From Mycobacterium sp. 3519A (GTDB lineage: Bacteria > Actinomycetota > Actinomycetes > Mycobacteriales > Mycobacteriaceae), in the NCBI RefSeq assembly GCF_900240945.1, contig NZ_OESG01000013.1, forward strand, positions 248,001 to 312,000: a stretch of 64,000 nucleotides of DNA, read 5' to 3'. Positions 18,011 to 27,479 of the stretch are shown here, piece after piece; within the stretch, counting starts at the first letter, position 1; each line of letters begins with the position of its first letter. Below the pieces are notes generated by a model. That model searched no databases. It was not told the origin of the DNA and worked only from the letters and a program-made list of their open reading frames with translations. A program made the position numbers and the translations under genes.

Positions 18011-18817
18011 ATGGCAGACATCGTCTTCATTCACGGTCTGTGGGTGTCGTACAGATCATGGCAACCGTGGATCGATCACTTCGCCGCCAGCGGCCATCGG
18101 GGGATTGCACCGCGATGGCCTGGCGAAGCCGACACCGCGGTGGCATCGCGGGAAAACCCTGATGCGCAAGCCGGTTTCGGCCTCGGCCAGATCACCGATC
18201 ACTTCGCTGCGGTGATCGAACAGTTCTCCAGCTTGCCGGTGGTAATCGGGCATTCATTCGGCGGTCTGATCGCGCAGAAGCTGTTGGGGGAGAACAAGGT
18301 GGCCGCGGCGGCGGCCATCGATCCGGCGCCGATGAAGGGTGTGAGAGTGTTGCCTTTCGCGCAGCTGCGGTCGGCCTTCCCGGTATTGGGCAACCCGTTG
18401 AATCATGGTCGGGCGAAGGGGTTGACGCGTAAGCAGTGGCTGTATGGGTTCGGCAACACGCTGACGGAGGCAGAGTCGGATGAGCTGTGGGAGCAGTGGT
18501 CGATTCCGTCGCCTTGTAAGCCGCTGTTCGAGGCGGGAACGGCGAACTTCGTGCCGAACTCCGCGGCGAAGGTCGATGTCGGCAATGCGGATCGCGGACC
18601 CTTGCTGATCACGGGTGGGACCGCGGACCACACGGTGCCGTTCGTGACAGCCAAGGCGGCGTTCAAGCGGTACGCGAAATCCACTGCGGTCACGGAGTTT
18701 CACGAGTTCGACGGGGCGGGGCACTCGTTGACGGTCGATCGCCGTTGGCGGGAGGTCGCCGATGTGACATTGACGTGGCTGAGTGACAAAGGGTTCACCG
18801 GAAGCATCGCGGTATGA
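18011..18817 (+). CDS. Alpha/beta hydrolase
   Basis: A 268-residue hydrolase with the oxyanion motif His-Gly-Leu-Trp near residue 8, nucleophile Gly-His-Ser-Phe-Gly-Gly near residue 80, an acid in Gly-Gly-Thr-Ala-Asp-His-Thr, and the catalytic histidine in Gly-Ala-Gly-His-Ser. Substrate unknown; ester or lactone hydrolysis is likely for this branch. GGGAG precedes the ATG. It lies between the MDR dehydrogenase and the AraC regulator and overlaps the latter by 4 bp. Confidence 0.8.
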   Translation: MADIVFIHGLWVSYRSWQPWIDHFAASGHRGIAPRWPGEADTAVASRENPDAQAGFGLGQITDHFAAVIEQFSSLPVVIGHSFGGLIAQKLLGENKVAAAAAIDPAPMKGVRVLPFAQLRSAFPVLGNPLNHGRAKGLTRKQWLYGFGNTLTEAESDELWEQWSIPSPCKPLFEAGTANFVPNSAAKVDVGNADRGPLLITGGTADHTVPFVTAKAAFKRYAKSTAVTEFHEFDGAGHSLTVDRRWREVADVTLTWLSDKGFTGSIAV

Positions 18818-19683
18818 GCGGCGTACTGGCTGTCGACCCGGCCGGAGAGCTGTTCGCGCAGTTATCCGCTGCGGCCGGTGGTCATTGGCCGGGTGTGTCG
18901 ATTACGCGGTGCACCTCGCTTCTGCAGTGCGACGGCGTCAGATCGCTGTCGCTTGTGTTCGTCGCGCAGCGTACTGATGCGCCAGTAGTGGGTTCGGTCA
19001 ACTATCTGGTGGCGGCGCCTGGGCATCATCTCGACTGCGAGATTCCGCAGGGGTTTTCGGAACGTCCGGTGCTGGGTCTTGTCGTGGCGATTGACCCGCA
19101 GCTGGTTCGGTCGGTGGTGACGAGTGTGCGAGGAGTCGGCATCGTGTCACGCGATCCGTCTCTCGCGCGGCGTGGAGCATCGGTCGCCGATGCGGAGATG
19201 GTGAGCACCGTTTCGAGGTTCTTGGGGTCGCTGAGCGTTGAGTGTGATCGCCGGGTGCTGGCGCCGCTGTTGTTGCGGGAGTTGGTGTATCGGGTGTTGC
19301 GGGGCGAGCAGGGTGGTCGGTTGATGCGGATGGCCGCGGAGCAGGAGATGACGCATCCGGTCGGTGCGGCGGTGGCGTATATCGATACGCATCTGGCTGA
19401 CGCGTTGACGGTCGATGCGCTGGCGGCGCGTGTGTGTCTGAGTCCGTCGAGCTTCTCGCGGGCGTTTCGGGAGATGACCGGGTTTGGGCCGTATCAGTAT
19501 GTGAAGGAGGCGCGGCTTGTTCGCGCGCAGCAGTTGCTTGATGGTGGGCGGTGCTCTGTCGCGGACGCCGCGCGTCAGGTGGGGTACGTCAGCGTGTCGA
19601 ATTTCATCAAGGCGTTCCGACGCCGATTCGGCGTGACGCCCGGCGACTACGCGAACGCGCATCCGTTCCGTCAGGCGTGCTGA
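18814..19683 (+). CDS. AraC-family regulator
   Basis: A 289-residue protein. The C-terminal ~105 residues hold two helix-turn-helix units: Leu-Ala-Ala-Arg-Val-Cys-Leu-Ser-Pro-Ser-Ser-Phe-Ser-Arg-Ala-Phe-Arg and Val-Ala-Asp-Ala-Ala-Arg-Gln-Val-Gly-Tyr...Asn-Phe-Ile-Lys-Ala-Phe-Arg-Arg. The N-terminal half is the AraC_N type effector domain seen in regulators placed next to short-chain aldehyde/alcohol genes. The ATGA overlap with the hydrolase indicates coupling, so it probably controls the dehydrogenase-hydrolase unit. Confidence 0.85.
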   Translation: MSGVLAVDPAGELFAQLSAAAGGHWPGVSITRCTSLLQCDGVRSLSLVFVAQRTDAPVVGSVNYLVAAPGHHLDCEIPQGFSERPVLGLVVAIDPQLVRSVVTSVRGVGIVSRDPSLARRGASVADAEMVSTVSRFLGSLSVECDRRVLAPLLLRELVYRVLRGEQGGRLMRMAAEQEMTHPVGAAVAYIDTHLADALTVDALAARVCLSPSSFSRAFREMTGFGPYQYVKEARLVRAQQLLDGGRCSVADAARQVGYVSVSNFIKAFRRRFGVTPGDYANAHPFRQAC

Positions 19684-20053
19684 GGGGCGTAGCGCGAGGA
19701 CTCCGTCTCTGGCTGCTGTCGATGACACACAGGGCGCTCACACCACTACCGGCACCCGCTCCGCCGTCTTGCGCGCTCCTGCCCCAACGGAGTTTGTCCT
19801 ACGCGCCACCGGTCGTCACCGGTATTGCCCCTGCTCATGCGGATCGGAAACCTCGGAAGCAGGGACCACAACTGCGTCGCGACTCTCGGTCATGAAGGCG
19901 ACAGCCAGCTCCGCTGGCGTTTCTGGGGTCGGTGGCTGCATCAGGTCGCCCTCAACGGACAGGCTGACGACGGCGTCAACAAATTCTCTCGAAACCGCCG
20001 CGAGGCGACTGAACAAAACGTATTGTTCCTCTATCAAAAAGGGGGAGTTTGCT
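19684..20053. other. 370-bp stretch without a confident gene
   Basis: No gene is assigned. A 91-codon minus-strand frame (20091-19816, GTG start) has a fairly natural composition, but it lacks a ribosome site and overlaps the well-supported gene starting at 20054. It is kept as a weak possibility only. GC content dips toward the right end, which probably holds the promoter of the small exported protein. Confidence 0.4.
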
Positions 20054-20383
20054 GTGATTGTGAAAGTATCAGCGTCATTGATGATCTGCACGGGGCTAGT
20101 CGTTGCGGGTGTCGATACCGCATCACCCGCGGGAGCCGATTCATGGGCGATGCCGAACCTGATCGGAAAGGACCTTCAAGGCGCGCAGGATGCGATTCAG
20201 TCATTGACGTCTGATGCGATCTGGTACACCTCCTCGACCGATCTCACTGGCAAGGGGCGTATGCAAATCGACGACCGCAACTGGGTGGTGTGCACTTCCA
20301 CGCCAGCGCCAGGAGCCGTGATCACAGAGCGCAGCAAGATTGACTTCGGCGTGGTCAAGAAGGACATCGAGTCCTGTCCGTGA
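20054..20383 (+). CDS. Small exported PASTA-like protein
   Basis: A 109-residue protein with an N-terminal signal peptide (about 30 residues ending Ala-Gly-Ala-Asp). The mature part starts Met-Pro-Asn-Leu-Ile-Gly-Lys-Asp-Leu-Gln-Gly-Ala-Gln-Asp-Ala-Ile. The Pro-Asn-Leu-x-Gly-x-x-Leu-x-x-Ala signature and the end Pro-Ala-Pro-Gly-Ala-Val-Ile match a single PASTA-like domain, the kind that binds peptidoglycan or lies in exported mycobacterial proteins. GTG 20054 follows GGGGGAG by six bases. Two cysteines in the mature part could pair. Confidence 0.7.
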   Translation: MIVKVSASLMICTGLVVAGVDTASPAGADSWAMPNLIGKDLQGAQDAIQSLTSDAIWYTSSTDLTGKGRMQIDDRNWVVCTSTPAPGAVITERSKIDFGVVKKDIESCP

Positions 20384-20445
20384 TCGCCTGCTCTTTTCCG
20401 CACACACATGCCGAGAAGACCGACAGTCACTAGCCCGGGGGAAAC

Positions 20446-20940
20446 ATGAACAACAAGAAGCATCTGACCACTTTCGCCAGCGCCGCGATCCTTCTGGCTA
20501 TCACCGGAGTGGGTGCAGCGACGGCACAAGCCGCCACCACGAGAAGCAATGCGCCTGTGCACATGGAAGATTCGACTGGCCTAATCGGGGGTTCCGCTGA
20601 TACCGGAAAACCGACGATGGGCCTCAATCTCAGATCCGAACTGCCCCTCAGCCCAGCGAGTCAGCAAAATGCCGTCCGCTCCGCCGAAGACTATCTCGAG
20701 ACCTCGTCCTTCTCGCGTCAGGGGCTCATTGAACAGCTCGAATATGAGGGCTTCTCAACTGAAGACGCAACATTCGCCGTCGACCACATCACCGTTGACT
20801 GGAACGAGCAGGCGGCGAAGTCCGCGAAGGATTACCTGGAGATGTCGGGATTCTCGCGCAGCGGACTCATCGATCAGCTCGAGTATGAGGGGTTCACACC
20901 AGCGCAAGCCGCATATGGGGTGACCGCCGCCGGGCTCTAG
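20446..20940 (+). CDS. Ltp-like exported protein (superinfection-immunity lipoprotein family)
   Basis: A 164-residue secreted protein. The signal peptide ends near Ala-Thr-Ala-Gln-Ala. Two tandem repeats of ~45 residues (71-118 and 119-164) each read Ser-Ala-x-Asp-Tyr-Leu-Glu-x-Ser-x-Phe-Ser-Arg then Gly-Leu-Ile-x-Gln-Leu-Glu-Tyr-Glu-Gly-Phe. This is the Lipoprotein_Ltp (PF07553) unit known from Ltp of streptococcal phage TP-J34, which blocks DNA injection by other phages. No lipobox cysteine is present, so it would be secreted or held by other means. GGGGGAAAC precedes the ATG. Confidence 0.8.
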   Translation: MNNKKHLTTFASAAILLAITGVGAATAQAATTRSNAPVHMEDSTGLIGGSADTGKPTMGLNLRSELPLSPASQQNAVRSAEDYLETSSFSRQGLIEQLEYEGFSTEDATFAVDHITVDWNEQAAKSAKDYLEMSGFSRSGLIDQLEYEGFTPAQAAYGVTAAGL

Positions 20941-20979
20941 CCTGAACTGCTGCGCCAAGCTTTCACCTTAGTCGCGACG

Positions 20980-23900
20980 TCAGACCCCAGCAGGCACCTT
21001 CTCCGTGGTCTTCCGCATCTCCTGCCGCAGCGACGAGAACTCCGAGATTGTCCGCGTCGCGACCGACGCCACCGGCCGCGCGTTGCGGCCGGTCGGCTCG
21101 GTCTTGGACACCATCACCACGCTGTCGATGTACGGCTGGATCGTGGTGGCGTTCTGCACCGTCGCGACGATCACCAACTGGAAGCCGAACTTGCGGAACG
21201 CCTGCAGCGCCTGCTGCGCGAACTGCGGGTCCGACTTGCTGAACGCCTCGTCCAGCATCAGCTGCGCGAAAACCGGCCTGTTGTCATCACTTTCGGGGCT
21301 GGCCAGGTTGAAGCTCAACGCACCCGCGAGACAGAACGCCATCAGCTTCTCCTGCTCGCCGCCCGAGTTGTCGCCCGCATTGCTGTGCGTCCGGATGAGC
21401 TCGTCGTTGGCGACATCCCACTCCGCACAATCGAATGTGAACCGGTTCCGCACATCCAGCGCGTCGCGCGTCCACGCCTTGTCCTCCGGCGCCGTCGACG
21501 CCAACCGGTTACGCAGCCGCAGAATGTCGGCGTACTGGTCCAGAATCGCCTGCTTGTCGCCCAACCCGACCTCGGCGATGCGTCGCGAAATCGACCGCAC
21601 GATCTCGGTCAACTCGCTTACCGCCGTCAGCTGCCGCGGCGTCGCCCGCAGCGTCAACCGGGTGCCACGGTTGAACTCCACCGCGCCCAAACCCGTGTTC
21701 ACACGGTCGATCTGATCGCTGATCCGCCGCGCCTCCTGCTCGGCCACCCGGTGCAGCGTCAGGATCGCATCCGGCGCCTGCTCGGTGACCAACCGCATCA
21801 TCCGCTCGTAGGCCTCGGGCAGCTCGCGCTCGTCGATGTGCTTACACAACGCGACGTAGTCGTGCACCCGCTCATCGAAATCGTCCGAATCGTTGGGGAT
21901 CGCGTCCGGGAACGACGTGTCAAACGTGTTGAGGATGCGCGCCAACTCGTCGTAGGAGCGACGCCGGCTCTCCCGCAGCTGCTCGCGTTCCTTCTTGATC
22001 GTCGCGAACAACGCATCCCGGTGCGGCTCGGGATCCAACAACTCCAGCGACACCGGCAACGCAGCCGCGTACCGGTTCAGCAGCTCGGTCAGCGGCTCCG
22101 AGACGAACGCCGGCGACAGCCGCTCCTCGAGGTCCATCAGCCGGGTGCGCCGCTCGTCGAGGCTGTCCCGGCGGGTCTGGATCGCGCCGCGCCGCGTCAT
22201 CAATTTCTGGATCTGCGACCAACATTCGTCCGCGCGCGCATTCAGCGCCTCGATGTCGGGATTGTCGGCCATCAGCAACTCGTACTGTTCGCGCAGCCGC
22301 TCGGCGTGCCCGTCGGCGGTCTCAGTATCGATCTGGCTCCACTGCGGGAACTGCTCGCAGATCGCCTTGCACGCCGCGGCCCGGTCGCGCCACTGCTGGC
22401 GCTGCGCGGCGATGTCGTCGGCCGTGCGGCGGGCCTTCTGATACGTCTCCTCGGCTGCGGCCAACTCGACAGTCAGCGCGTTGATCTTCGCGGTGACATC
22501 ACCCTGGTACAGGTATTCGGACTGCTTGACCGGTCGCCGGTCATCCTTCACCGCCAGCCGGTCAGAATCCTTGTACAGGCCGGTGTCGGTGACCGCGCGC
22601 CGGAACCGGTCGAACACATCGGGGGTGTCGACGCACATGTGGTCGCCGGCATTACCAATCACATCGACAGCCTCGGCGGCGCACGGATGCGAAGGAGCGA
22701 CAGCAAACAGCTTGCCCGCCAACGTATTCGACTCCGGCTCCACCGGCTCCGCACCCAGGAGTTTCGCCCGCACATGGTGCAGCTGCAGCCGGCCCCGCAT
22801 ATCGGTCTCGTTGACGAACCGCAGCACCGCCGCCCAGTGCTGATCGGGCACCAGCAGCCGTAGCCCGGCGCCGCGCAGCACCTTCTCCACCGCGAGCCGC
22901 CAGCGGGTCTGATCGGGCTTGAGGTCGAGCAGTTCGGCGATGTACGGCAGTTCGGTGGCATCGGCGCCCACGGCAGTACAAATGTGGTCGCGCATCGCCA
23001 ACGCGAACTCGGGCAACGCCGAGCCGACATGCTCCACGCGCTTGAGTTCCTTGGCGGCATCGTCGCGGGCGATGCGGGCGGACTTCTGCGCGTACTCGGC
23101 GTCGGTGGAGGCCTCCCGGTTGCGTTCGACCTTGGCGAGCATCTCGGTGGCCTGCGCGAGCAGCTCCTCACGCAGGTTCCAGAATTCGTCGGCGGTGTCC
23201 GGGATCTCGATGTCCTGGGCGGTGAGCATGTCCTCGTAGGCGGCGCGGCGGCGCTCGACCTGCTCGGCCTCGGCCTCGGCGGCGGTCACCTGCGACTGTA
23301 GCGGCGCAATGTTCGCACTGGACCCGCTGATCTGGGCGTTGAGCGAATCCGCTTCCGCCTTGGCGAGATTCAGCGATCGGGTGACGTCTTCGTACTCGTT
23401 CTCCAGCTGGTCGATCGTGCCGTCGAGCGTGGCGATCTGGGCGGGGCACTGCGCGAGTCGGACGTGGTCGGTGTAGGCGCGCACCATCGGCGCGTCGACC
23501 AGGTCGATGATGCCCAGGTCCGACGACTCCGACGCGTACCGCTGCTGGATGGCCTCGATGTCGCCGAGGATCTTGCGTTTCTTCTGCGCGACAGCCAGTA
23601 GTTCGCGGGCCTCGACCAGCGGGTCGATCTGCTTGAGCGCCTCGGGCAGCCGGGCCAGGCTGTCGGGTTCGTCGAGCATGAACTCGCGCACGAACTGTTC
23701 AAGTCCACCAACGCTTTTCAGCGACTTGGCCTTGCCGAGCAGCTGCTGGGCGGCGTCGGAGGCGCGGATGCCGATGGTGGCGTACAGCTGCGCGAGGTAC
23801 TGCGACTCGACCTTGGTGGAGAACCGCCAGTCCTCTTTGAACACTCCCGCGTCGAAGCGGCCGGCGGCCCAGCGGTTGCAGACGTCCTCGATGTCGAGGT

Positions 23901-24342
23901 CGCCGTCGCCGAGCACGAAGCGGCTGGAGGAGTCGTTGCGGGACTCACCGGTCAGCCACTTGAGCACCAGGCCGGTGACGGTGCGACCGGTGTCGCTGGT
24001 GTAGGTGACCGCGACGGCCGACCAGGCGGTGCCGTCGCCGCGCAGGTACATGACCCTGCTGGTGCTGCCGTCGCTGCGCTGGCCCCAGGCGCCGCGGACG
24101 TACTTGTCGACGGTGCGGCGGCCTGCGCTGGACCCGGCGGCGGTGTTGTCGCCGGAGGCGTTGAAGTTGCGCCGGTTGAACGGCAGGAAGCCGAGCGAAA
24201 TCGCGTCCAGCAGTGAGGATTTGCCGCTGCCCGAGGCGCCGGCGATCAGGGCGCCGCCCGCGCTGAACGGGATGGAGTGGTAGCCGTCGAAGACGCCCCA
24301 GTTGATGACCTGCAGCCGGGACAAATGAAACTGCTCAGTCAT
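20980..24342 (-). CDS. mksB: MksB/JetC-type condensin ATPase
   Basis: A 1120-residue SMC-like protein. The N-terminus has Asn-Trp-Gly-Val-Phe-Asp-Gly-Tyr-His and a Walker A loop Gly-Ala-Ser-Gly-Ser-Gly-Lys-Ser-Ser. The middle is long coiled coil around a hinge. Near the C-terminus are the ABC signature Ser-Gly-Gly-Glu-Gln-Glu-Lys-Leu and Walker B Leu-Met-Leu-Asp-Glu-Ala-Phe. With MksE, MksF and MksG/JetD it forms the MksBEFG/Wadjet complex that extrudes and cleaves small circular plasmids. MksE and MksF are at ~31 and ~39 kb. ATG 24342 is preferred over 24393. It shares a promoter element with them. Confidence 0.9.
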   Translation of the reverse strand: MTEQFHLSRLQVINWGVFDGYHSIPFSAGGALIAGASGSGKSSLLDAISLGFLPFNRRNFNASGDNTAAGSSAGRRTVDKYVRGAWGQRSDGSTSRVMYLRGDGTAWSAVAVTYTSDTGRTVTGLVLKWLTGESRNDSSSRFVLGDGDLDIEDVCNRWAAGRFDAGVFKEDWRFSTKVESQYLAQLYATIGIRASDAAQQLLGKAKSLKSVGGLEQFVREFMLDEPDSLARLPEALKQIDPLVEARELLAVAQKKRKILGDIEAIQQRYASESSDLGIIDLVDAPMVRAYTDHVRLAQCPAQIATLDGTIDQLENEYEDVTRSLNLAKAEADSLNAQISGSSANIAPLQSQVTAAEAEAEQVERRRAAYEDMLTAQDIEIPDTADEFWNLREELLAQATEMLAKVERNREASTDAEYAQKSARIARDDAAKELKRVEHVGSALPEFALAMRDHICTAVGADATELPYIAELLDLKPDQTRWRLAVEKVLRGAGLRLLVPDQHWAAVLRFVNETDMRGRLQLHHVRAKLLGAEPVEPESNTLAGKLFAVAPSHPCAAEAVDVIGNAGDHMCVDTPDVFDRFRRAVTDTGLYKDSDRLAVKDDRRPVKQSEYLYQGDVTAKINALTVELAAAEETYQKARRTADDIAAQRQQWRDRAAACKAICEQFPQWSQIDTETADGHAERLREQYELLMADNPDIEALNARADECWSQIQKLMTRRGAIQTRRDSLDERRTRLMDLEERLSPAFVSEPLTELLNRYAAALPVSLELLDPEPHRDALFATIKKEREQLRESRRRSYDELARILNTFDTSFPDAIPNDSDDFDERVHDYVALCKHIDERELPEAYERMMRLVTEQAPDAILTLHRVAEQEARRISDQIDRVNTGLGAVEFNRGTRLTLRATPRQLTAVSELTEIVRSISRRIAEVGLGDKQAILDQYADILRLRNRLASTAPEDKAWTRDALDVRNRFTFDCAEWDVANDELIRTHSNAGDNSGGEQEKLMAFCLAGALSFNLASPESDDNRPVFAQLMLDEAFSKSDPQFAQQALQAFRKFGFQLVIVATVQNATTIQPYIDSVVMVSKTEPTGRNARPVASVATRTISEFSSLRQEMRKTTEKVPAGV

Positions 24343-24403
24343 CGACCTACATTCTCCGTGCCGTCGTCCACCTAGCGTTCCTCGATCTGTCATTTGTCGG
24401 ACG

Positions 24404-24457
24404 CCTCAACATAGGCGACGGGGCCGACATCGCCGGCGTGGGGAGGGCCGTGTCGGG
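24404..24457 (-). promoter_or_regulatory. mks-type promoter element upstream of mksB
   Basis: On the minus strand a CGACACGGCCC block is followed by GATGTCGGCCC and then CCTATGTTGAGG. TATGTT (24413-24408) fits a -10 box. The same blocks in the same order lie before mksE and mksF. Predicted start of transcription is about 24401, giving a leader of roughly 60 bases. Confidence 0.65.
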
Positions 24458-24528
24458 GGAGAAATCCGTCACCTCGGCCTCTTTGCCCGGTGCCGAGTAA
24501 CAGCTGAGGCCAATGCGACCAATGTGGC

Positions 24529-25443
24529 TTATCGTGCCTTCAGTTCCACGACCCGAAGGTTCCCGTAATCAGCGACGTACACATCGCCCGCTGCGCTCAC
24601 CGCCACACCCCAGGGCTTCTTCAGCCCAGAGAACGGCATGTCTGCCGAATGTGACTGGCCTGCAGCCAGTTTCGAGACACGCCCGTCGCCGTAACTGGTG
24701 ACGTAAACGCCGCCAGAATTGTCGACGGCAACTCCATTCGGCCCGTGCAGGTCCGCGAAAGGCAATTCAGTCGCGTTGGGTGCGCCGGGCGCCAATTTCA
24801 ACACGCGGTTGTTACGCGAGTCGGCGACATAGACGTCGCCGGCGCTATCGACCGCCACACCGGACGGTTTGCTCAGACCGGAGAAGGGCAGTTCGACGGC
24901 GCTACCACCGACGACCTTCACCACGCGATCGTTGTACGTATCGGCAATGTAGACGGTGCCCTCAGCGTCGACCGCGATGCCGCCTGGCCGGTTGAGTCCT
25001 GCAACGGGAAGTTCGGCGGTCTTACCGGCGCCAGGAGCCAGTTTCAGGACTCGGTCGTTGACGTAGTCGGTCGCGTAGACGGTGCCGGTGGCGTCGACGG
25101 CCACGCCGACCGGGCCTGCACCGGAGAAGGGCAGCTTCGCCGGGTCGGTGCTGTTCGCCGACAATCTGAGAACCTGGTCGTCGGCGATGTCGGTGGCGAC
25201 GTCAGTGACGTAGACGTTGCCGCTGCCGTCGACGGCAACCCCTTGTGGTCCGTGCAGCGGGCCGAACGGCAACTCGGTCGGACCGGTCGGTGCCGAGGCC
25301 GACGGCAGCGTCGTCGCCGAGTGACGGGTAGCAGCGGACACGATCGCGGCGACCGCGAGCCCGATGACGGCGACCAGTGCCAGCCCCATCCATACCCACT
25401 TGGCTCGCGTCGGCGCTCGATCGGGTTGCGGTGAAAAGCTCAC
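24529..25443 (-). CDS. Membrane-anchored NHL-repeat beta-propeller protein (PknD-sensor-like)
   Basis: A 304-residue protein. A short cytoplasmic start leads into one membrane helix (residues ~17-40). Six NHL repeats follow, each with Pro-x-Gly-Val-Ala-Val-Asp-x-x-Gly-x-Val-Tyr-Val-x-Asp and Asn-x-Arg-Val-x-Lys-Leu, enough for a six-bladed propeller outside the membrane. The design is that of the extracellular sensor of mycobacterial PknD but without a kinase. GTG 25443 is chosen for the AAGGAG and AAGGG stretches upstream. It may bind ligands or other envelope proteins. Confidence 0.8.
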   Translation of the reverse strand: MSFSPQPDRAPTRAKWVWMGLALVAVIGLAVAAIVSAATRHSATTLPSASAPTGPTELPFGPLHGPQGVAVDGSGNVYVTDVATDIADDQVLRLSANSTDPAKLPFSGAGPVGVAVDATGTVYATDYVNDRVLKLAPGAGKTAELPVAGLNRPGGIAVDAEGTVYIADTYNDRVVKVVGGSAVELPFSGLSKPSGVAVDSAGDVYVADSRNNRVLKLAPGAPNATELPFADLHGPNGVAVDNSGGVYVTSYGDGRVSKLAAGQSHSADMPFSGLKKPWGVAVSAAGDVYVADYGNLRVVELKAR

Positions 25444-25554
25444 GACTGCCCTTCGTCTCCTTAGGTCGTGGGGGACGTACCACTGTCGCATCTCACCCGC
25501 CGCGACCGAATATTGCTGTCAGTAGCAGGCCCATTGGTGAGTTAGCCTAAGATC

Positions 25555-25893
25555 ATGCCGACGGGAAAGTTCGAGGTAGACACCGGTTTGCTTCGTTCCG
25601 GCAGCGACTCCAGCGATTTTGCGGGGACAGCGGCCCGGAAGGCGGCGGATCGGCTCTCAGAGGCATCCGTTCCGCAGGGCATTTTCGGTGACTTCGCGGC
25701 CGCACAGGCTTTTCACAGCGCCATCACCACCGCTCGCGACAGTCACGCCCAGCGGTCGCAGGAGCATCATGCGCGGCTGACCGACATCGCGAGCAAGGGC
25801 CACATCGGTGCCCGCGCGGTGACCGACACGGATACCGGCGCCGCGCAGGCGATCGGTTCGGCGGGTGATCACGTCGGCGAAGGCGGCTCTTGA
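25555..25893 (+). CDS. DUF2563 protein
   Basis: A 112-residue helical protein. It starts with Phe-Glu-Val-Asp-x-Gly-Leu-Leu-Arg-Ser-Gly, then has Phe-Gly-Asp-Phe-Ala-Ala-Ala-Gln-Ala-Phe-His, characteristic of mycobacterial DUF2563, which resembles WXG100/Esx-type helical hairpins. These small proteins usually precede a larger effector-like protein, as here. Its stop overlaps the TTG start of the next gene (TTGA), so the pair is translationally coupled. A chaperone or secretion-partner role is an inference. Confidence 0.75.
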   Translation: MPTGKFEVDTGLLRSGSDSSDFAGTAARKAADRLSEASVPQGIFGDFAAAQAFHSAITTARDSHAQRSQEHHARLTDIASKGHIGARAVTDTDTGAAQAIGSAGDHVGEGGS

Positions 25894-27476
25894 GCCAGTA
25901 CGTCAACTTCACCGAAGCCGAACTGGTGGCCGCCGCGGGCGACGACCCGTGGAAACTGAACAAAGAGATCCAGGCGGGCGACGCCGGTGCGATCAACGAC
26001 CTGGCCGATGCGTTTCACCAGTCCGGTCAGCACATCAAAGAAGCCGACGAGGAATTCGACGCTGCCAAGCGTCAATTCAAAGAGGCGTACCGGAAAAACG
26101 ACAGCGAGTATCCGATCGACGAATCGCACGAAGTGCAACGTACGGCGACGCAGCTGGCCGGTCACCCCGAAGAACTGTCACGTATCGCCGTGGACCTGGA
26201 GCAGGTCGCGGCGGCGCTTGCGATAGCACAGCGCGACAGTGACGCCGAGATCGCTGCTCTGGAAACACAATTGCACGGTATCGACGATCAGATCACTGCC
26301 GCTCTGGCCGCGAACTCGCCATCCGAGGCGGCCCAGCTGCTCGAGTCGGCGAAAGGTGCGACCAGCGCGGCCGCCGCGCAGCTCGAAGGATTCCGCGGCG
26401 CCTACGTCGCGCAGTTGGACGGCGCAGAAGCCGCGATGATGGCGTCGGGTTATGCGCCGGACGTGATCGACGACGTCGACGGCGTGGCCGGCAACGCGCC
26501 TCGAGAGATCGCGCAGCGGTACGACCAATCGGGCCAACGGGCTCGCGACCAGGCTCTGGTCGACAAGGCGCACGCGGAAGGCAGGAAAACATATCTGCCG
26601 AGCATGGCGGGCCAGCCCGGTTATATGACACGGGAAGAGGCCGACGCGGCGGCGCGCTTGCGCGATTACCAGGCGATCACCGACCCGGCTCACGGGTATG
26701 CCCATTCGGCCCATGCGCACGGCGACGACCGGCCGACCCGGCTGGCGGGTCAACGGCTCGACGACTATATGACGGCCACGTCGACCGGTCCCGTGCCGAA
26801 AGACGTTGTCCTCGGCGGGGATGCACGCACCCGCGCGCAGGCGCGGCTGAACCTGCAGCACGATCTGCAGAATGGGAATGTGTCATGGCATCAACAACCC
26901 ATGACGCCGGACGACGCCACTGTTTTGATCGATCAGATGGAAGTGACCGACCGGGCCAATGCGCTGACGCGACTGCAGCAGCAGCTCCAGGAATCCGGGA
27001 TGACGCCGGAGGGAGCCGCCGGGGTGGCGGACGGTATGTCGCACGGCGTGGTGCCGAAGGAACTCGTCGAAGGTGCGTCGGCTGCGGGTAAGCCGATCGC
27101 GGGTGGGGCAGAAGCCTTCGACCGATTCGGTGAAGCGTTGCCCACGGGCAAGCATTGGCAGCCGGGTGTGGCATTCTCGCCCGAGGACGCTGAAGCGCTC
27201 AAGAAGATCGGCGGAAAACTCGGATGGGTCGGCAATGCAATAGATCTCGGGGTGGGCCTGTACGAATGGCAGCACGGGGCCCCGCTCGGGGAGGTGGTCA
27301 CCAAGTCTGCCGGCGGGATGGCGGGGGCGTGGGCGCTGGGAGCAATCGGGGCCGAGGGTGGCGCGGCGATCGCCGGTCCGCCGGGGGCGTTCGTCGGTGC
27401 GCTCGTCCTCGGCACGGTCGGCGCGATGGGCGGCGAGGAAGCTGGGGAGGCGGCTTACAAATGGCTTACGGGGTAG
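25890..27476 (+). CDS. Large WXG-like helical protein with glycine-zipper C-terminus, putative type VII-type effector
   Basis: A 528-residue protein. Residues 1-190 are helical and heptad-like (putative WXG/LXG-type N-terminal region) with Asp-Pro-Trp-Lys-Leu-Asn-Lys-Glu. The middle is hydrophilic. The last ~85 residues alternate Gly/Ala-rich hydrophobic stretches (Ala-Gly-Ala-Trp-Ala-Leu-Gly-Ala-Ile-Gly, then Gly-Ala-Phe-Val-Gly-Ala-Leu-Val-Leu-Gly), a glycine-zipper membrane-insertion pattern. It follows the DUF2563 partner and precedes a membrane protein. That layout suggests an exported membrane-active protein with an immunity-like neighbour. No enzyme motif seen. TTG start. Confidence 0.65.
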   Translation: MSQYVNFTEAELVAAAGDDPWKLNKEIQAGDAGAINDLADAFHQSGQHIKEADEEFDAAKRQFKEAYRKNDSEYPIDESHEVQRTATQLAGHPEELSRIAVDLEQVAAALAIAQRDSDAEIAALETQLHGIDDQITAALAANSPSEAAQLLESAKGATSAAAAQLEGFRGAYVAQLDGAEAAMMASGYAPDVIDDVDGVAGNAPREIAQRYDQSGQRARDQALVDKAHAEGRKTYLPSMAGQPGYMTREEADAAARLRDYQAITDPAHGYAHSAHAHGDDRPTRLAGQRLDDYMTATSTGPVPKDVVLGGDARTRAQARLNLQHDLQNGNVSWHQQPMTPDDATVLIDQMEVTDRANALTRLQQQLQESGMTPEGAAGVADGMSHGVVPKELVEGASAAGKPIAGGAEAFDRFGEALPTGKHWQPGVAFSPEDAEALKKIGGKLGWVGNAIDLGVGLYEWQHGAPLGEVVTKSAGGMAGAWALGAIGAEGGAAIAGPPGAFVGALVLGTVGAMGGEEAGEAAYKWLTG

Positions 27477-27479
27477 ATC

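Noticed and set aside
19816..20091. 91-codon minus-strand frame with natural-looking composition
   Set aside because: No ribosome site or recognised family, and it overlaps the start of the well-supported exported protein gene; left as a weak possibility only.
25541..25553. TTAGCCTAA string before the DUF2563 gene as an IdeR iron box
   Set aside because: Only the centre matches the 19-bp consensus; both outer arms fail.
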